From a virus, in IMG/VR virus record IMGVR_UViG_3300031707_000052, positions 1-41,029 of that record: a stretch of 41,029 nt of DNA. The stretch is one strand, 5' to 3'. A program made the translations under genes and the position numbers. The notes beneath the pieces were generated by a model. It was not told the origin of the DNA. It ran no database searches and worked only from the letters and a program-made list of their open reading frames with translations. How positions within the stretch are numbered: position 1 is the stretch's first letter; each line of letters begins with the position of its first letter. Of the stretch, positions 30,142 through 38,508 are shown piece after piece.

Positions 30142-30645
30142 GTGGAACAGCGGATTCTACAGGCCGGATTCGTGGAGGCGCTCTCCGGCGCGATCGCCGA
30201 TCGCTTCCGCTTCTCCGTCGCCCGGCTCGGCGCCGACCTCCCGCTGCGCACGGGCGTCCACGTCTTCGCCGAGGACATGCCGGAGGTGGAGGAGATCGCC
30301 AGGACCGCGGGCCCGGCCTACGGGGACGAGCATCCCGCGCTTGCGCTCTACGACCAGGGCGGCCTCGGGAATTCCATCTCCTCGTCCCACGGCGGCCGGC
30401 TGGAATGGACGATCCGCTTCGTCCTGCGCCGCGGCACGAATACCGCGCGCGTCGACGCCCTGCTCGACGAGTTCTATGCGTGGGCGCAGAACCGCCTCCG
30501 CGGCGTGCGGCTCACGTCCGGTCACAAGATCGTCTCGGTAGTTCCGTCGTCGAAGCCGGTAGGCGTGGTCATCGAGGGCGACCGTCACGCTTTCGCTTCG
30601 GCGACTCTCCGTTTCCTCGGCGTCGCCCTTCCTGTTGGAGCCTGA
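30142..30645 (+). CDS. Tail terminator-like protein
   Basis: A 167-aa protein from GTG 30142, with GGGAG nine bases upstream. The mixed alpha-beta layout (a leading helix, strands LRTGVHVFAEDM, GGRLEWTIRFVL, then ALLDEFYAWAQNRLRG) fits the small tail-terminator ring proteins that cap the tail tube before the tube gene. The call is based on size and position, with only general similarity. Confidence 0.55.
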   Translation: MEQRILQAGFVEALSGAIADRFRFSVARLGADLPLRTGVHVFAEDMPEVEEIARTAGPAYGDEHPALALYDQGGLGNSISSSHGGRLEWTIRFVLRRGTNTARVDALLDEFYAWAQNRLRGVRLTSGHKIVSVVPSSKPVGVVIEGDRHAFASATLRFLGVALPVGA

Positions 30646-30648
30646 GCC

Positions 30649-31458
30649 ATGGTCGAGGAAGCGAACGTCCCCGCTGCAGACCCGAGGAATCACCAGACAG
30701 CGGCGAAGCTGTCCGTCTGGTTCCGGCCCTACGGGTCGACCGACGACAAGGACTGGATCGAGTTCGGGAACATCATCGATCCCGACATGACGCCCACGGT
30801 GGAGAAGCTGGAGCACTCCTCCAACCGCCGCGGCCTCCGGACGGTCGACCGGACGGCCATCATCTCGCGGAAGCTGGAGCTCAACTTCTCGATCGACGAG
30901 ATCAACCGCCAGAACCTCCGCTTCGCCTTCCAGGGCGAAGACAAGGGGGCCGCCTCGGTGGATGCGCACGACTCCGACAACTTCCCGAACCCCGGCGCCG
31001 GGAACGCCATCGACCTCGGCCAGACCGGGCTCAAGGCCGGCTCCGTCGTCGTCCGCAGCGCGATCGACGAGGACGACGTCGTCTACGTCGAGGGCTACGA
31101 CTACACCGTCGACGAGTCCACCGGGATCGTCACGATCGAGTACGGCGGGGACCTGGCCGACGAGTCCGCCTACGGCGTCGAGGAAGTCCACATCACTTGG
31201 GCGAAGACGCTCGGCGCCCGGAAGATGGCCGTCTTCTCCGAGGAGATCATCGGCGAGGTCAAGCTCCAGAACCTCCCGCCCGGCGGCCACCAGGTCATCT
31301 TCACCCTGCCCAACGCCACCGTCTCGAACAACGGCGCGCTCGCGTTCGGCGACGGCTCGAAGTGGCAGGAGATGCCCCTCACCGTCCTCGCGCTCGAGGA
31401 CAACGCGGGCGAGCTCTGCTACCTCAACGAGATCAACAAGGCCGACCGCCTCGACTAG
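30649..31458 (+). CDS. Major tail tube protein
   Basis: A 269-aa protein. It contains beta-strand blocks: SVWFRPYGSTDDKDWIEFGN, DPDMTPTVEKLEHSSN, TAIISRKLELNFSIDEIN, and KMAVFSEEIIGEVKLQNLP, typical of tail tube proteins. A 60-residue insert around residues 100-180 has an acidic, Ig-like loop (VVYVEGYDYTVDESTGIVTI) similar to add-on domains on siphophage tubes. It is followed by the tail chaperone genes, which makes the assignment robust. Confidence 0.85.
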   Translation: MVEEANVPAADPRNHQTAAKLSVWFRPYGSTDDKDWIEFGNIIDPDMTPTVEKLEHSSNRRGLRTVDRTAIISRKLELNFSIDEINRQNLRFAFQGEDKGAASVDAHDSDNFPNPGAGNAIDLGQTGLKAGSVVVRSAIDEDDVVYVEGYDYTVDESTGIVTIEYGGDLADESAYGVEEVHITWAKTLGARKMAVFSEEIIGEVKLQNLPPGGHQVIFTLPNATVSNNGALAFGDGSKWQEMPLTVLALEDNAGELCYLNEINKADRLD

Positions 31459-31500
31459 GGCGGCGGCGATCCGGGGTCCTGAGCCGAAAGGAGACGATCC

Positions 31501-31965
31501 GTGGTGGACGAGGCCGCGAAGGTTCCGGAGATGGGCGCGATCCCGCCGGCGATGGCGAAGGGGACGATCCTCGTCCAGCTCGCCAAGCCCGTGGAAGGCA
31601 AGGCGACGGTGCTCGTCGAGAAGTGGTCCTTCACGAAGGCGATCGCCGTGCTTGCCATGATGGGACGCTCCTTCGACACCCTCCCCCGGGCGGTGATCGA
31701 CGAGTTCGCCAAGGGCGACTGGCGGGCTCACGTCTCGGATCTGGCGGCGGCGCTCGGCGAGCGGCTCCTCGATGTCGTCGAGGAGTCCGTCCGCAAGGAG
31801 GACCGCGGCATCATCCGTTCCGCGCTGCTCGACTCGGAGGACGGCCTCGGCATCCTCGAGGCCGTCTTCGAGTGCAACCTCACGGAGCGATTCGTGGGAA
31901 AAGCGGTGGCCCTCGTGTCGAAGTCCCTCGCAAAGTTCGCCGCGGCGGTGCGGAGTACACGATAG
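31501..31965 (+). CDS. Tail assembly chaperone G
   Basis: A 154-aa protein from GTG 31501, with AAAGGAG at seven bases. It is mostly helical (MAKGTILVQLAKPVEGK, then KWSFTKAIAVLAMMGRSFD), the general layout of lambda G-like chaperones that coat the tape measure. The stop TAG at 31963-31965 is bypassed on a fraction of ribosomes by a -1 shift at 31896-31902, giving the fused product described next. Confidence 0.75.
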   Translation: MVDEAAKVPEMGAIPPAMAKGTILVQLAKPVEGKATVLVEKWSFTKAIAVLAMMGRSFDTLPRAVIDEFAKGDWRAHVSDLAAALGERLLDVVEESVRKEDRGIIRSALLDSEDGLGILEAVFECNLTERFVGKAVALVSKSLAKFAAAVRSTR

Positions 31966-32348
31966 AGTCCGCCGTCGGTGCCATCTGCGCGGCCGGGCTC
32001 GCGACGGTGGCCGAGGTGCTCGACTACGAGGGCCGCTGGAGCTTCGAGCTGATCGAGACCATGCTGCCCGTCGCCATCGAGATCGAGGCGAACCGGGTGG
32101 ATTGCATGGCGCGGGCGGTGATGGGGGGACTGGCCGGGGTGCTCACGAAGGAAGGCGCGGACATCTTCCGGAAGGACTTGGAGGACGTGCGCGCGGGCGT
32201 GCGGAAGGCGCAGAGGGCGACGCGCGGATTGCCTCCGGAGCCGGAGACGCCAGCGATCGAGCGGTTTATCGCCGGGCTGCGGAAGGTCGCGGCGACAGGT
32301 GGCGGAAAAGGTCGCGGGCGCGCGGGCGCCCGGCATGGGAGACGGTGA
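31501..32348 (+). CDS. Tail assembly chaperone GT, made by -1 frameshift
   Basis: The zero frame reads ...GTG GGA AAA GCG...; the heptamer G GGA AAA at 31896-31902 has the XXXYYYZ form in the correct phase, as in lambda (GGGAAAG). After a -1 slip reading continues SGGPRVEVPRK and stays open through YTIESAVGAICAAGLATVAE to TGA at 32346-32348. The product is 282 aa, with 134 from G and 148 from the T part, whose helices (SFELIETMLPVAIEIEANR, CMARAVMGG) are separate from G. The T region has no start codon or ribosome site of its own. G-T binds the tape measure and recruits tube protein. Frameshift efficiency cannot be told from the sequence. Confidence 0.8.
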
Positions 32349-32351
32349 GCC

Positions 32352-34115
32352 ATGGCCGGCGATCATAATGCAGGGTCGGTCTGGGTGCAGTTCAAGGGCG
32401 CGGTCTCCGGCCTGGTGAACGGCTTCAAGCAGGCGCTCGGCGGACTCGATACGTTCGAGCGGGGTGCCAACAAGTCCTTCGCCCGCATCGCCAAGTTCTC
32501 CAACAAGCTCCTTCACGTCCAGTTCGCGGCGATGAGCCTGATGCAGGCGTTCGGGTCGGAGACGTCGGGCCTCGGGCAGGCGGTCAAGTTCGCGTCCGCT
32601 GGCATCGCCACCTTTGCGATCACGGCGTCCATCCTCCCGGGGTCCGTCGGGCTCCTTATCGCCGTGCTCGCCGGCCTCGCCACCGCCTTCGCCGGCTTCC
32701 TCGCGCCCAGTGAGGAGGCGAAGGCCGCCCTGGAGCGGACGCAGAAGGTGATCAAGGCGTCGAAGGACAGCTACGGCGACCTCAACAACGACCTGCGGAA
32801 GATCGAGAACGACTTCTCCACGCGCCGCATGATCGGGACGCTTCTCGGCGAAGACCTGTCCAAGATCAAGGTCGAGGAGGCGATCGCGAAGGTCAAGCGG
32901 TTCAAGGAGACGATCGACGCGAGCCGGGGGGCCGTCGAGGAGATGGAGGCGTCGGTCAAGAAGCTCCTGGCCAATGTGCCGAAGGAACGGGCAGCGGACG
33001 CAAGTGCCAGGTCGGGTTCGTGGGGCAATTGGGGGGACGTGGCAAATAAGGCCGCCGGCATTGACACCCGAACTTCCTCGGAGAAGGCGGCGGCTGAGCT
33101 CGAAAAGAAGATCACCGCCGAGAAGGCGAAGCAGTACGAGATCGCGATGAAGGAGCTGAAGGCCGCCTTCGACGTCGTCGTCGAGCGGGTGAAGGCGGGG
33201 CTGGCGATGAAGGCGCAGGCTTCCGCGGCCCTTGCGATCGCCATGACAGCGGACGAGCGGGCGCACAGCGAGGCGGATACCGGCCGCGAGCTGGAGGCTC
33301 AGGCCGAGGCACTCCTCAAGATCCAGGAGGCGTTCGCGGCGCGGCAGAAGTCGCTCGTCGAGTTCGACCGCGCGTTGGGCGTGCAGCGTGCCCTGGAGAG
33401 CGTCAATGCGGTCCTGCTGCAGCCCGGGAAGTACCTCGTCGAGCTGCTCAACGAGGGCACGCGAATCGCGCAGGAGCAGGCGCGACAGGCCGAGATGAAC
33501 GCGTGGGCCGGGACCACCGGGCCGATGAGCGTCGAGGACCGGATGGGAATCGTGGAAGCATCGCAAGCGGCTAAGGAGAAGGCGCGGAAAAAACTAGAAG
33601 ACATGCAGGAAGATTTCAGGACGCTCGTCTCTGACCCCTTCTCTCACTCCCTCGCTGACGGCGTCCGGGACGGCATCCTCGCGGGGTCGGACGCGCTGGA
33701 GATGGTTCGGAACACGGGCGAGAACATGTTCCGCGAGTCGATCACGACGCTCGTGGAGTTCGGCCGGAAGAACCTCGCCACCGCGCTCACCGACCTCCTC
33801 GGCGCCGGCGGGGAAGTGATGGGGTCGCTGATGGCCGGCGTGATGGGGGTGGTGGGCTTTTTCATGTCGGGCCGGGGCGGGAAGAGCGGCTCGCAGTCCT
33901 GGAGCAGCGTCTCGGGCATCACCTCGACGGCCGCCAACCGAGGCATCGTCGCCGGCCCCTCGTCGGTGGCGATCGCCGCCGTGGGCGACGACCTGGCGCG
34001 CGCGTTCGCCCCCGTGGTCTCTCGCCTCGACTCCCTCATCGGGATCGGTACGGCGATCGCATCGAAGGTGGGCGGTGGCGGCGGCCTCTCGTACGCAGGG
34101 GATGTGCCCTCATGA
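32352..34115 (+). CDS. Tail tape measure protein
   Basis: A 587-aa protein, starting three bases after the GT stop. It has a tail-tip-like N-terminus (VQFKGAVSGLVNGFKQALGG), a hydrophobic segment of about 40 residues near 76-117 (FASAGIATFAITASILPGSVG), then a long helical Ala/Glu/Lys/Arg-rich part with a second hydrophobic Gly-rich region near 490-520 (GEVMGSLMAGVMGVVGFFM). These features are typical of tape measure proteins, which set tail length and help membrane passage of DNA. At 587 residues the tail is short to medium for a siphovirus (using about 0.15 nm per residue, roughly 90 nm). Confidence 0.85.
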   Translation: MAGDHNAGSVWVQFKGAVSGLVNGFKQALGGLDTFERGANKSFARIAKFSNKLLHVQFAAMSLMQAFGSETSGLGQAVKFASAGIATFAITASILPGSVGLLIAVLAGLATAFAGFLAPSEEAKAALERTQKVIKASKDSYGDLNNDLRKIENDFSTRRMIGTLLGEDLSKIKVEEAIAKVKRFKETIDASRGAVEEMEASVKKLLANVPKERAADASARSGSWGNWGDVANKAAGIDTRTSSEKAAAELEKKITAEKAKQYEIAMKELKAAFDVVVERVKAGLAMKAQASAALAIAMTADERAHSEADTGRELEAQAEALLKIQEAFAARQKSLVEFDRALGVQRALESVNAVLLQPGKYLVELLNEGTRIAQEQARQAEMNAWAGTTGPMSVEDRMGIVEASQAAKEKARKKLEDMQEDFRTLVSDPFSHSLADGVRDGILAGSDALEMVRNTGENMFRESITTLVEFGRKNLATALTDLLGAGGEVMGSLMAGVMGVVGFFMSGRGGKSGSQSWSSVSGITSTAANRGIVAGPSSVAIAAVGDDLARAFAPVVSRLDSLIGIGTAIASKVGGGGGLSYAGDVPS

Positions 34116-34849
34116 TGACCCGCGGCCTCCTCATCACCGCGACGGGCTCGCGCTACCTCGAGTACGCGCGCTGGCAGGTCCACCACCTCCGGGCGATCGG
34201 CTGGGATCACCCCATCCGCGTGATGACCGACGTCCCCGGCGCGATCATCCCCGGGGCGCTCGTCGACCGCATCTCCCCGCCCTCCGGCTGCCGGGGGCCC
34301 TGGTGGAGCCGGGGCATCCGGGTCCGGGCGTACGAGCTGAGCCCGTGGGACCTGACCCTCTGCCACGACGCCGACATGGTCCCCCGCGACATCGAGGACG
34401 TCTGGCACTTCGCGCAGAGGGGCGAATTCTGCGTCACGATCAACAAGGAGCGGCCCCGGCTGGGCGATGCCTGGTTTGCCACGGAACACTCGAAATCGTT
34501 GACCCTGGCCGAAGCTGGCGCGGATTCCACGCACTACAGTGGCGGGTGCGTCCTGTTCGCGAAATCCCCGCGCGCCGAGTCGATCTACAAGGCGTGGGCG
34601 GCCGAGTGGGACAGGGACCCGACGCAGGACGAGCCGGCGCTCGCCCGCGCCCTCGCGCGCCTGCGCGAGAAGCCCGTGGAGATCCCCATGACGTACAACT
34701 GGTCCCCCGGCGAGCATGATGGGATCGAGTCCGTCATGGAGTCCTACCGGCGCGAGCGGTGCATCCACATCTGGGCGCAAAAACCCGTGATCCTTCCGCA
34801 GGTCTACGGCGCCCTCCTGGGCGTCACCGCTGAAAGGGCGACCGCATGA
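34112..34849 (+). CDS. Glycosyltransferase-like protein in the tail operon
   Basis: A 245-aa protein whose ATG overlaps the tape measure stop. Residues 80-95 carry DLTLCHDADMVPRDIEDV, with a DAD (86-88) that fits a GT-A metal and donor site. The N-terminus (GLLITATGSRYLEYARWQVHHL) resembles those of phage glycosyltransferases that begin with a nucleotide-binding strand. Further motifs SGGCVLFAKSPRA and PMTYNWSPGEHDG are typical of this family of small transferases. Its location between tape measure and tail-tip genes suggests an acceptor on the virion, but this is inference. Confidence 0.75.
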   Translation: MMTRGLLITATGSRYLEYARWQVHHLRAIGWDHPIRVMTDVPGAIIPGALVDRISPPSGCRGPWWSRGIRVRAYELSPWDLTLCHDADMVPRDIEDVWHFAQRGEFCVTINKERPRLGDAWFATEHSKSLTLAEAGADSTHYSGGCVLFAKSPRAESIYKAWAAEWDRDPTQDEPALARALARLREKPVEIPMTYNWSPGEHDGIESVMESYRRERCIHIWAQKPVILPQVYGALLGVTAERATA

Positions 34850-35679
34850 GCACCTACAACCTGTCCGTCCGCGGCGTGATCGCTGCGACGTCCGCCGACG
34901 GCCCGGGACCCAAGGACTACACGCTCGCGGGGACGGTCAAGCCCGCGTCCTGCCACCTGTCCGGGACCATCCGGGAGATCCGGGGCGGCGCGGTCGTCGT
35001 GCAGTCCGGGGTGGTCCATCTCGACGAGTACGACGCGCCCCCCTACTCGATCCCCCTGGGGTCCCCCGTGGACATCGACAGGGCCGTGGTGACGCTCACC
35101 CACAAGGACGACCGCGGGACGGACCCGACGAAGCGCGGCGTGGTCGCGGCGATCGACTACGACGGGGAGGGGATCGAGCTGGACTACGCGCCCCTCCTGG
35201 CCGGCGAGACCCTCGACGTCAACTACCAGGTCACGGAGTACCCGCTGGCATCGGCGGGCCACGGGGCGATCCTCACTCTCTACTCGGCGACGAAGGTCCG
35301 CCTCTCATGGGACGGCGTCCTCCTCCCCGGGGAGTCGATCACCGCGTCCTTCGAGCTGATCGACTTCGAGGCGCTCGGAGACGACATCAAGGAGGCCCTC
35401 TTCCGGCTGGAGAACCTCCTGGGCTACGCCGGCGCGAACTACGTCCAGGATCTCATCACCCGCGACGATGCCGGCAACAAGGTTTCCTTCCGGATCCGCG
35501 TCTTCGACTCGAAGGCGAACGCCGAGAACGCGACGCTCGACCTCCCGGCCGGCGACGGGCTGGAGACGGGCGAGCATCGCCGCATCACCATCTCGCAGGA
35601 GATCGACACGCCGACCAATGATCGCATCTCCTCCCTTGGCGTCGAGACGGACGTCCTCGCAACCCCGGGAGTGGATTAG
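34846..35679 (+). CDS. Tail protein, beta-rich
   Basis: A 277-aa protein. Its start overlaps the preceding stop (ATGA). It has many beta strands (GAVVVQSGVVHLDEY, AVVTLTHKDD, TKVRLSWDGVLLPGESITASFE) of an Ig-like or fibronectin-type layout, then a helix around LEALG-type DDIKEALFRLENLLGY. It is probably a distal tail or tip component, assigned by position after the tape measure. Confidence 0.55.
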   Translation: MSTYNLSVRGVIAATSADGPGPKDYTLAGTVKPASCHLSGTIREIRGGAVVVQSGVVHLDEYDAPPYSIPLGSPVDIDRAVVTLTHKDDRGTDPTKRGVVAAIDYDGEGIELDYAPLLAGETLDVNYQVTEYPLASAGHGAILTLYSATKVRLSWDGVLLPGESITASFELIDFEALGDDIKEALFRLENLLGYAGANYVQDLITRDDAGNKVSFRIRVFDSKANAENATLDLPAGDGLETGEHRRITISQEIDTPTNDRISSLGVETDVLATPGVD

Positions 35680-35685
35680 ACCCCC

Positions 35686-36282
35686 ATGGACTTCAACGCA
35701 CCCGGTTTGATCCAGCACGGCGCCGGCCCCATGGCGCCGATCGATCGGTACGACGCATGGGAGCCCGTGACCTCCAAGGGGGATCCCCGCCTGTTCCCCG
35801 CGCGCGGGGGCGGCCGGCGGATGCGCCACCCGTTCCTCGATCACCTCGTCTACCCGCGGATGCCCGACAAGACGCTCAACTTCGGCTTCGATGTCCTGCG
35901 GCGCGTGCCCTCGACGATCCTCAAGACCGCCGGCGCGACCGCCTCGGCGAAGTACCCGGAGCTGCCCGACGACATCAAGATCACGGAGATCTGGCTCGCC
36001 GAGCAGCTCTCGACGATCACCGGCCTCTTCCACCAGTTCCACCGCTACTGGACGTACATGCTCCCACCCGGGCGCTACTGCGGCTGGCAGCCGCGGGATC
36101 TGACGCCGAAATCCTACTTCGTCGAGATCCTCGAGGTCCGCCTGGGCTCGGCCGAGGAGTTCAACGTCGAGGAGCTGGGCGACCGGCGGCCGTGGATGAT
36201 GCGCGAGCAGCTCTCCGTGACGTTCCGGCTCATCCGGGACGTGTCCTACCCGGCCGGCGTCGTAGCTTCCGTCGGCCTCTGA
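35686..36282 (+). CDS. Minor tail protein
   Basis: A 198-aa protein of mixed composition. Aromatic-rich stretches (FHQFHRYWTYMLPPGRYCGWQP, in parts) and a RPWMMREQLSVTFRLIRDVSYP strand end are typical of the small distal tail proteins of siphophages. No family is recognised by sequence. The ribosome site is weak. Confidence 0.5.
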   Translation: MDFNAPGLIQHGAGPMAPIDRYDAWEPVTSKGDPRLFPARGGGRRMRHPFLDHLVYPRMPDKTLNFGFDVLRRVPSTILKTAGATASAKYPELPDDIKITEIWLAEQLSTITGLFHQFHRYWTYMLPPGRYCGWQPRDLTPKSYFVEILEVRLGSAEEFNVEELGDRRPWMMREQLSVTFRLIRDVSYPAGVVASVGL

Positions 36283-36290
36283 GGTGACGC

Positions 36291-37682
36291 ATGCGCGCAG
36301 GCGACTACCGTCCGGATCACCAGCGGGTCAACCGGCACGTCGATCCGCGCCTCGGGACGCGGAATCCGGCCGAGCCGCTTTCGCAGGCGAACGCCAACGT
36401 CACGATCAACAAGACGGCCGCCCCCCTCGGGCGCGCGGGAGCGGGCCCGGGATCGCCCATCCTCGCCGGCCTCGGCGACCAGCAGCAGTTCCAACTCTCC
36501 TCCGACGACCTGCTCACGGGCGTCTACCTCTTCCAGGACCCCGCGGCGATCGGCCTCAACCTCAAGTCGACCTGCTCGACCCTGGCCGCATACCTCTACG
36601 GCCTCGACATCCTCGCCGGATCCGGGCAGACCGTGGCGGGAAGCCCCGCGACCGGCGCCGCCCGAAACTTCCTCCGCATCGTCTCCCGGCGCGGGACGGT
36701 GGACAAGGAATTCTGGATCAAGTCCATCGACGCCGACGCCGTGACCGTGAAGACGCAGGCGACGCTCGATCCCGCGACCCTCGACCCCGTCCCCGTGACG
36801 GATGCGATCGCCAGCCTCGGCTCCGGCGCCTGGCACGACATCGCGATCGGCTTCTTCGCCTCCTGGATCGACGAGATGGGCCAGCCGGGGTACGGGGGGG
36901 CGGCCTTCGTCAGCCTCTTCGACACCGACACGGCAACGGAGGGGGTGGGCGGGGACGTCGAGCCGGTCAACCAGCAGCCGATCGCGAGCGTCACGTCGAT
37001 GCGGCTCTCGAATGCCCCGGGCCTCAAGCGGATCACGGCGCGCTTCCGGTCGAAGATCGACTCGGTCTACTTCGTCGACGTCCCCTTCGAGGTGCTCCTG
37101 ACCTACGAGGCCGGCGGCGTCTGCCTGCCCCCGGTGATCGATCCGTGCTCCGATGTGCTCCTCAAGCACGGGGCGAGCCTCCCGAACAACACGCCGGCGG
37201 CCGCGAGCGTCGAGGGGTATCCCACGGAGGCCGGCGCATTCGGCTCCGCCATCGTCCGGGACCTCCTGATCATCGCCGTCCGGGCCGCGGCCGTGGGGGA
37301 TAGCCCCACCCTCTTCGTCCGCCGATGGACGACGGCGCCGTCCGGGACGGACCTGTCGGGCGCGCAGGCCCAGCAGGGCGCCGATTCGGAATACATCCCC
37401 CTGGCGCTCGCGAGCGACTCTCCGGCGATGGGGAGCCCCTACCAGGCCCCCCGGATCTACGCCATCGCCCTCGACGTCGGCAATGAAAGGCTCGCCAATG
37501 TCGCCGCGCTGACTGTCCAGGTCAAGGACGGCGAGCTCCTCAGCGAGGCCGTGTTCGTCGTCGGCCCAAAGCTCAGGGACATCGCCTTCTACCCGCCCGG
37601 TGAGGCGGGAGGCGGAAGCGGTTGCTGCGGCCCGGCCGGTTGCGTCGCGGACGACGACGACCTCCCCGACCCCAGCACGTAA
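36291..37682 (+). CDS. Large minor tail protein
   Basis: A 463-aa protein with GAGGTGA four bases upstream. It is largely beta with repeated hydrophobic strands (FLRIVSRRGTVDKEFWIK, HDIAIGFFASWIDEMG, FRSKIDSVYFVDVPFEVLL), typical of tail-tip or baseplate-hub-associated proteins. A Cys pair near the C-terminus (GCCGPAGC) precedes an acidic tail. It has no recognisable catalytic motif. Assigned by position. Confidence 0.5.
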   Translation: MRAGDYRPDHQRVNRHVDPRLGTRNPAEPLSQANANVTINKTAAPLGRAGAGPGSPILAGLGDQQQFQLSSDDLLTGVYLFQDPAAIGLNLKSTCSTLAAYLYGLDILAGSGQTVAGSPATGAARNFLRIVSRRGTVDKEFWIKSIDADAVTVKTQATLDPATLDPVPVTDAIASLGSGAWHDIAIGFFASWIDEMGQPGYGGAAFVSLFDTDTATEGVGGDVEPVNQQPIASVTSMRLSNAPGLKRITARFRSKIDSVYFVDVPFEVLLTYEAGGVCLPPVIDPCSDVLLKHGASLPNNTPAAASVEGYPTEAGAFGSAIVRDLLIIAVRAAAVGDSPTLFVRRWTTAPSGTDLSGAQAQQGADSEYIPLALASDSPAMGSPYQAPRIYAIALDVGNERLANVAALTVQVKDGELLSEAVFVVGPKLRDIAFYPPGEAGGGSGCCGPAGCVADDDDLPDPST

Positions 37683-37695
37683 CGGAGGATCGACC

Positions 37696-38508
37696 ATGCA
37701 GCCGGTCTGCACCTGCATCATGCCCGTGCTCGCGCGACGCGCGCAGTTTCTCGCGTCCGCCATCCGGCGATGGGCGGTGGGGCAGAGGGGAATCGAGACG
37801 GAGCTCCTTATCGTGGTCGACCCGGGAGAACTGGATGCGATTCGGGCTGTCGTCCCGCTCAGGCCAGACGTCCATGTCATCCAGTGCGACTCCCGGATCC
37901 TCGGCCGGAAGTACGAGGCGGGGATCCACGCGGCCGCCGGCGCCTACTGCGCGAAGTGGGATGACGACGACTGGTACGGGCCCACCCGGCTTGCTCGGCA
38001 GATCGAGCCCCTCGCCCTCGGCAAGGCGGACATCGTCTCGCTGCGGGAACTACATGCGGTGCTCATCCCGGATGGGACGTTCTGGACCTCGAACCACACG
38101 CACCGGCACGCCTACCATGACGGGACGCTCGTCGGCCGGAAGGACTGCCTGAAATATGCATCGTTCGGGAACTGCTCCCTCGGCGAATCCGCGATCTTCG
38201 TCCGGAAGGCGCAGAAGGCCGGGGCCCGCCACGTCACGATCGACGCCGGCGAGGACTTCGTCTACTGCCGGCACTCCTGCAACGCCTGGCGTTTCGAGAT
38301 CTCGAAGCACTTCTCCGGCCCCGTCCCCAAGCCGGCGTGGTTCCCGGATGCGGACCTGGCCGAGATGAAGGCGATCCCGCTTCCCCCGCCGGCGCCGCAG
38401 CTCGCCGTGCCGGTTCGCCGCGTCGTCCGAACGTTGCCGCCTCATCCGTTCCAGCGTCTCCCTCTTCCGGGCTCTCCATGCGCTCCCTGCTCCCCGGCTC
38501 ACTCCTGA
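37696..38508 (+). CDS. GT2-type glycosyltransferase
   Basis: A 270-aa protein from ATG 37696, with CGGAGGAT upstream. The N-terminal half has a nucleotide-binding strand (PVCTCIMPVLARRAQFLASAI), the ILGRKYEAGIHAAAGAYCAKWDDDDW block (residues 69-93 in part), in which the DDDD at 89-92 is the metal-binding centre typical of GT2, and a GEDFVYCRH second acidic motif. The Pro-rich C-terminal tail overlaps the next gene start by 31 bases. Such enzymes add sugars to proteins or polysaccharides. Here the acceptor is unknown. Confidence 0.75.
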   Translation: MQPVCTCIMPVLARRAQFLASAIRRWAVGQRGIETELLIVVDPGELDAIRAVVPLRPDVHVIQCDSRILGRKYEAGIHAAAGAYCAKWDDDDWYGPTRLARQIEPLALGKADIVSLRELHAVLIPDGTFWTSNHTHRHAYHDGTLVGRKDCLKYASFGNCSLGESAIFVRKAQKAGARHVTIDAGEDFVYCRHSCNAWRFEISKHFSGPVPKPAWFPDADLAEMKAIPLPPPAPQLAVPVRRVVRTLPPHPFQRLPLPGSPCAPCSPAHS

